Shown piece by piece: positions 60,611-64,000 of a stretch of 64,000 nucleotides of DNA. Source of the stretch: Lachnospira sp. UBA4346 (GTDB lineage: Bacteria > Bacillota > Clostridia > Lachnospirales > Lachnospiraceae); assembly GCA_002394205.1 (NCBI GenBank), contig DGTC01000002.1, forward strand, positions 1 to 64,000. Direction: 5' to 3'. The position numbers were made by a program, and so were the translations under genes. The notes under the pieces were generated by a model. It saw nothing but the letters and a program-made list of their open reading frames with translations, made no database searches and was not told the DNA's origin. Position 1 is the first letter of the stretch, and each line of letters starts with the position of its first letter.

Positions 60611-62263
60611 ATGGAAAAAAATGAAAAATCAGTAATTGTCATAGGACACAAGAATCCTGACACGGATTCAATCTGTTCGGCGATTTGTTACGCAGATTTA
60701 AAAACAAAGGTTACAGGCAGAAAGCACATTCCAAAGCGTGCAGGACATTTAAATGAGGAAACACAATATGTTTTAAAGCAGTGTGGAGTTGAAGTACCGG
60801 ATTATATCAAGGATGTTCGTCCGCAGGTGGCGGATATTGAGATTCGCCATACGAAGGGAGTTTCAAAAGATATTTCCGTAAAAGATGCCTGGACGAAGAT
60901 GAAAGAGTTAAATGTTGTAACATTGCCGATTACAGAGAAGAAAAAATTGACAGGATTAATTACCATTGGTGATATTGCACGTTCTTATTTTGAAGTATAT
61001 GATAGTACGGTATTGTCAACGGCACAAACGCGGTTTGAAAATATTGTTGATACATTAAACGGCAGTGTTGTGGCAGGTGATATTGATCAGGTATTCATGG
61101 AAGGAAAAGTTGTTATTGCAGCAGCAAATCCGGAGATGATGGAAAATTATATTGCACCGGGCGATATTGTTATATTGGGAAATCGTTATGAGGCGCAGTT
61201 ATGTGCCATTGAAATGGAAGCAAAATGTTTGATTGTATGTGAAGGTGCAAATATTTCAAAGACAATTACAAAGTTTGCAAATGAGCATAACTGTATTATT
61301 ATTCGTACGGAATATGATACGTATACGGTCGCCAGACTGATTAACCAGAGTATGCCAATTAGTTTTTTGATGCGCAAGAAAGAAGACGGACTTGTCAGCT
61401 TCCGAACAGATGACTTTATTGAAGATATTCAGGGAATTATGGCAAAGAAACGCCACAGAGATTTCCCAATTGAGGATGCAAAGAACAATTATGTGGGAAT
61501 GATTTCCCGTCGTAATTTGTTAGGCGCAGGCAGAAAGCAGATTATTTTGGTGGATCACAATGAAAAAGGGCAGGCAATCAGTGGAATAGAAACGGCACAG
61601 ATTTTAGAAATTATTGATCATCACAGAATCGGTTCTATTGAAACAGTAACACCTGTATTTTTTAGAAATCAGCCATTGGGATGTACGGCAACCATTATTT
61701 ATCAGATGTATCAGGAATATCATATAGAAATTGAACCGATGATTGCATATTTGTTATGTTCTGCAATTATTTCGGATACATTGATATTTAAGTCACCAAC
61801 ATGTACACAGGATGATATTGATGCGTGTGAAGCACTTGCAGAAATTGCCAATATCGATATTGTTCAGCACGGAATGGCAATGTTTGGTGCGGGAAGTAAT
61901 TTATCATCAAAGAGTGAAAAGGAAATTGTTTTACAGGATTATAAGAAGTTTTCAGTCAATGATGTAACGATTGGTGTTGGTCAGATTAATACAATGAGTC
62001 AGGATGAAATTGACAATGTCAAAGAACGCGTTGCACAATATATTGAAAAAATGGTTGTGGAAAGTGGTGTTGATATGGTATTTTTTATGATGACGAATAT
62101 TATGAAAGAATCATCAGAAGTTATATGTGCCGGCAAGAGTGCAGAGTCGCTGCTTGCCAATGCATTTAATGTACAGGTGAACGATGGAGGTGCTGTTTTG
62201 GAGAAAGTTGTATCCAGAAAGAAGCAGTTCTTCCCGGCAATTATGGAGACACTTCAACAGTAA
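60611..62263 (+). CDS. Manganese-dependent inorganic pyrophosphatase with CBS and DRTGG domains
   Basis: A 550-residue family II pyrophosphatase that splits PPi. N terminus VIGHKNPDTDSICSAICYAD (Mn ligands); the DHH centre is EIIDHHRIGSIET. Between them are two CBS modules and a DRTGG domain (VVTLPITEKKKLTGLITIGD), which bind adenine nucleotides and set the activity. Start ATG 60611 follows GTGAGG; the frame from 60587 has no ribosome site. The methionine aminopeptidase gene follows after 27 bases. Confidence 0.93.
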   Translation: MEKNEKSVIVIGHKNPDTDSICSAICYADLKTKVTGRKHIPKRAGHLNEETQYVLKQCGVEVPDYIKDVRPQVADIEIRHTKGVSKDISVKDAWTKMKELNVVTLPITEKKKLTGLITIGDIARSYFEVYDSTVLSTAQTRFENIVDTLNGSVVAGDIDQVFMEGKVVIAAANPEMMENYIAPGDIVILGNRYEAQLCAIEMEAKCLIVCEGANISKTITKFANEHNCIIIRTEYDTYTVARLINQSMPISFLMRKKEDGLVSFRTDDFIEDIQGIMAKKRHRDFPIEDAKNNYVGMISRRNLLGAGRKQIILVDHNEKGQAISGIETAQILEIIDHHRIGSIETVTPVFFRNQPLGCTATIIYQMYQEYHIEIEPMIAYLLCSAIISDTLIFKSPTCTQDDIDACEALAEIANIDIVQHGMAMFGAGSNLSSKSEKEIVLQDYKKFSVNDVTIGVGQINTMSQDEIDNVKERVAQYIEKMVVESGVDMVFFMMTNIMKESSEVICAGKSAESLLANAFNVQVNDGGAVLEKVVSRKKQFFPAIMETLQQ

Positions 62264-62290
62264 AATTAAGAAAAGAATCGAGGCAAAATT

Positions 62291-63163
62291 TTGAAAAAGT
62301 TAAAAAGAGACGAATTATGCTGGTGTAAGAGTGGCAAGCATTATGGTGATTGTCACATGGCATTTGATAAGAAGTTAGATGTATTTCAGAAGAAATTTCA
62401 CAAGGTACCACCGAGAAGTATTATTAAAAATGAAGAACAGTTACAGGGGATGCGTGAGAGCAGTAAGATTAACGTGGCTGTATTAGATTATGTGGCAGAA
62501 CATATTCACGCTGGAATGACAACAGAGGAAATCGACCAGATGGTATATGAAAAGACAACAGCGATGGGTGGTATTCCGGCACCGCTTAATTATGAAGGAT
62601 TTCCAAAGAGCGTGTGTACTTCTATTAATAATGAGGTATGCCACGGAATTCCGTCGAATGATATTATTCTTGCAGATGGTGATATTATCAATGTAGACTG
62701 TTCTACGATTTTGAATGGATATTTTTCAGATTCATCAAGAATGTTTTGCATTGGCAATGTATCAGAAGAGAATCAGAAGTTGGTTCGTGTAGCGAAGGAA
62801 TGTGTAGAATTAGGTCTTGCACAGGTTAAGCCATGGGGACATTTAGGGGATGTTGCACATGCGATTAACGAACATGCGAAGGCAAATGGATATACAGTTG
62901 TAAGAGATGTCGGCGGACACGGAATCGGTTTGGAATTCCATGAAACACCATTTGTCAGTTATGTTATCAAGAAGGGAACCGGTATGGTAATGGCACCGGG
63001 GATGGTATTTACGATTGAGCCGATGATTAATGCCGGAACCTGTGAAATTTATGTAGACGATGATAACGGTTGGACAATCTACACAGATGATGACAAAATG
63101 TCAGCACAGTGGGAGATTATGGTTCTTGTTACGGAAGATGGTTACGAAGTGATGTCTTGGTAA
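62291..63163 (+). CDS. map: Methionine aminopeptidase with N-terminal SEC-C zinc motif
   Basis: A 290-residue enzyme removing initiator Met. The first 20 residues carry a SEC-C motif (DELCWCKSGKHYGDCH), which may contact ribosome-related partners. The pita-bread core has GFPKSVCTSINNEVCHGIP, IINVDCSTILNGYFSDSSRM (metal Asp residues), VGGHGIGLEFHETPFVS (metal His) and MVFTIEPMI (metal Glu). TTG 62291 follows GAGGCAAAA, an unusual start codon. It lies 27 bases behind the pyrophosphatase and is probably cotranscribed. Confidence 0.95.
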   Translation: MKKLKRDELCWCKSGKHYGDCHMAFDKKLDVFQKKFHKVPPRSIIKNEEQLQGMRESSKINVAVLDYVAEHIHAGMTTEEIDQMVYEKTTAMGGIPAPLNYEGFPKSVCTSINNEVCHGIPSNDIILADGDIINVDCSTILNGYFSDSSRMFCIGNVSEENQKLVRVAKECVELGLAQVKPWGHLGDVAHAINEHAKANGYTVVRDVGGHGIGLEFHETPFVSYVIKKGTGMVMAPGMVFTIEPMINAGTCEIYVDDDNGWTIYTDDDKMSAQWEIMVLVTEDGYEVMSW

Positions 63164-63394
63164 GGGTGTTTTGAAGTCAAAAGGTTTGTGGCGATGCCGA
63201 AAGTAGCTACGCACCGGAGAATATACTGATGAAGTGAAACACAACAAGCAGGAAAATATTATTTGGATGCCTGCAACATGTTTGAGCCGCAGGTGAGTTT
63301 TGCAGGCACTCCCAATAATACTTCTTCCTACTTGCGTCAGTACGTTAAATTCTTCCGTCCATCTATCAGGCAGGGTTTCTCCACAAACCGAAAC
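63164..63394. other. Convergent intergenic stretch
   Basis: No gene supported. GCCTGCAAC and TTGCAGGC form an inverted repeat around 63269-63309. The 63-codon reading at 63263-63454 has no ribosome site and runs into the catalase gene on the other strand. Confidence 0.4.
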
Positions 63395-64000
63395 TTACTG
63401 GCAGCCCTTTTTATCAAATTCCGGATTGTACATATAGAAGTTCTTGTTGTCTAACTGATTCTGGATGATTGACAATCCTTCACCAAACCGCTGGAAATGA
63501 ACGATTTCTCTGGCTCTTAGAAATTTTAAAGGCTCTAATACATCCGGATCGTTGGTTAAGCGAATCAGATTGTCGTAGGTGGTACGTGCTTTCTGTTCGG
63601 CTGCCATGTCTTCAAACATATCTGTAATTGCATCACCTTTAGACTGAAATTCGCAGGCGTTAAATGGAATACCACCGGCAGCCTGCGGCCAGATACCTGC
63701 AGTATGGTCAACATAATAAGCTTCAAAAGGTGTGCCTTTGATCTGCTCCATCGAAAGATTTCTGGTAAGCTGATGAACCATAACACTGACCATTTCAAGG
63801 TGGTTTAGTTCTTCAGTGGCAATATCGGTTAACAGACCGGATACTTTGCGATAAGGCATGGAATAGCGTTGTGACAGATAGCGCATGGAAGCACCGGATT
63901 CGCCGTCAGGACCGCCGTATTGGCTAATAATCATTGCAGCCAGAGAAGGATTGGTATTCTTAATATGAATTGGATATTCCAGACGTTTTTCATAACCCCA
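63395..64000 (-). CDS. Manganese catalase family protein (CotJC-like), 5-prime end cut by window
   Basis: On the minus strand the frame is open up to base 64000 and begins WGYEKRLEYPIHIKNTNPSL, the usual N terminus of CotJC/Mn-catalase proteins after the initiator Met; the start lies just outside the window. The ATG at 63934 is an internal Met. Seen: AAMIISQYGGPDGESGASM, DIATEELNHLEMVSVMVHQL (Glu/His ligands) and REIVHFQRFGEG. In spore formers CotJC is a spore-coat protein; the Mn-catalase activity splits hydrogen peroxide. At least 201 residues are in view, the normal length for CotJC. Confidence 0.92.
   Translation of the reverse strand, partial: WGYEKRLEYPIHIKNTNPSLAAMIISQYGGPDGESGASMRYLSQRYSMPYRKVSGLLTDIATEELNHLEMVSVMVHQLTRNLSMEQIKGTPFEAYYVDHTAGIWPQAAGGIPFNACEFQSKGDAITDMFEDMAAEQKARTTYDNLIRLTNDPDVLEPLKFLRAREIVHFQRFGEGLSIIQNQLDNKNFYMYNPEFDKKGCQ

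Noticed and set aside
63263..63454. 63-codon plus-strand reading next to the catalase gene
   Set aside because: No ribosome site, and its end overlaps the catalase gene on the other strand.

Overview
The window is an AT-rich Gram-positive chromosome segment. The best fit is a gut anaerobe of the Lachnospiraceae (Clostridia). Grounds are the strong AGGAGG ribosome sites, anaerobic ribonucleotide reductase without oxygen defences other than a Mn-catalase, a FeoA-FeoB fusion with its small Cys-rich partner, a lysine riboswitch over dapA-dapB, HslO, CZB chemoreceptor, lipoteichoic-acid-synthase-like protein, GlnRS, and proteins of families mostly met in that group (FlxA-like, DUF6033-like). The species is an inference.

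Bases 1 to about 27,000 are accessory. They begin with a GNAT acetyltransferase and a decayed Fic protein. A MalT/LuxR-type regulator split by a frameshift and a 2,285-residue FPKTG-anchored surface protein follow; their promoters share a long box at identical distance from the -10. Next come an Rpn/PD-(D/E)XK protein, a graveyard of ParM, unknown and integrase fragments, and a LytTR/GHKL two-component pair followed by four FlxA-like, FliD-like and DUF6033-like genes. Both the pair and the four-gene set are preceded by the same 21-bp-phased direct repeats, so the pair probably controls itself and the set.

Farther on, an IS256-family element with an 8-bp target duplication has broken an XRE-plus-membrane regulator. 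A VanY tail relic follows, and then a defence-like operon abiEi-abiEii-SIR2 with a near-perfect 18-bp inverted repeat around its promoter. An unknown CxxC protein and decayed rRNA methyltransferase C-terminal tails close the accessory part.

From about 27,100 to 64,000 the DNA is mostly ordinary chromosome: an Old Yellow Enzyme-type reductase, an amidohydrolase, a Spx/ArsC-like protein, a small membrane-anchored toxin-like domain protein, lysine-riboswitch-controlled dapA and dapB, and an iron-uptake block (Fur-like sites, feoAB, a FeoB-associated protein, a ferredoxin-type protein). After these come a HypA-like/CorA/HAD run, a TrkA-type protein, nrdD under probable NrdR boxes, MATE exporters, a methyltransferase, hslO, aroK, glnS, an LTA-synthase-like protein, a cold-shock protein, a P-type ATPase, a soluble chemoreceptor, a CBS-DRTGG pyrophosphatase, a methionine aminopeptidase with SEC-C, and at the right edge a Mn-catalase (CotJC-like) gene cut by the window end. 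I saw no tRNA, rRNA or CRISPR array.
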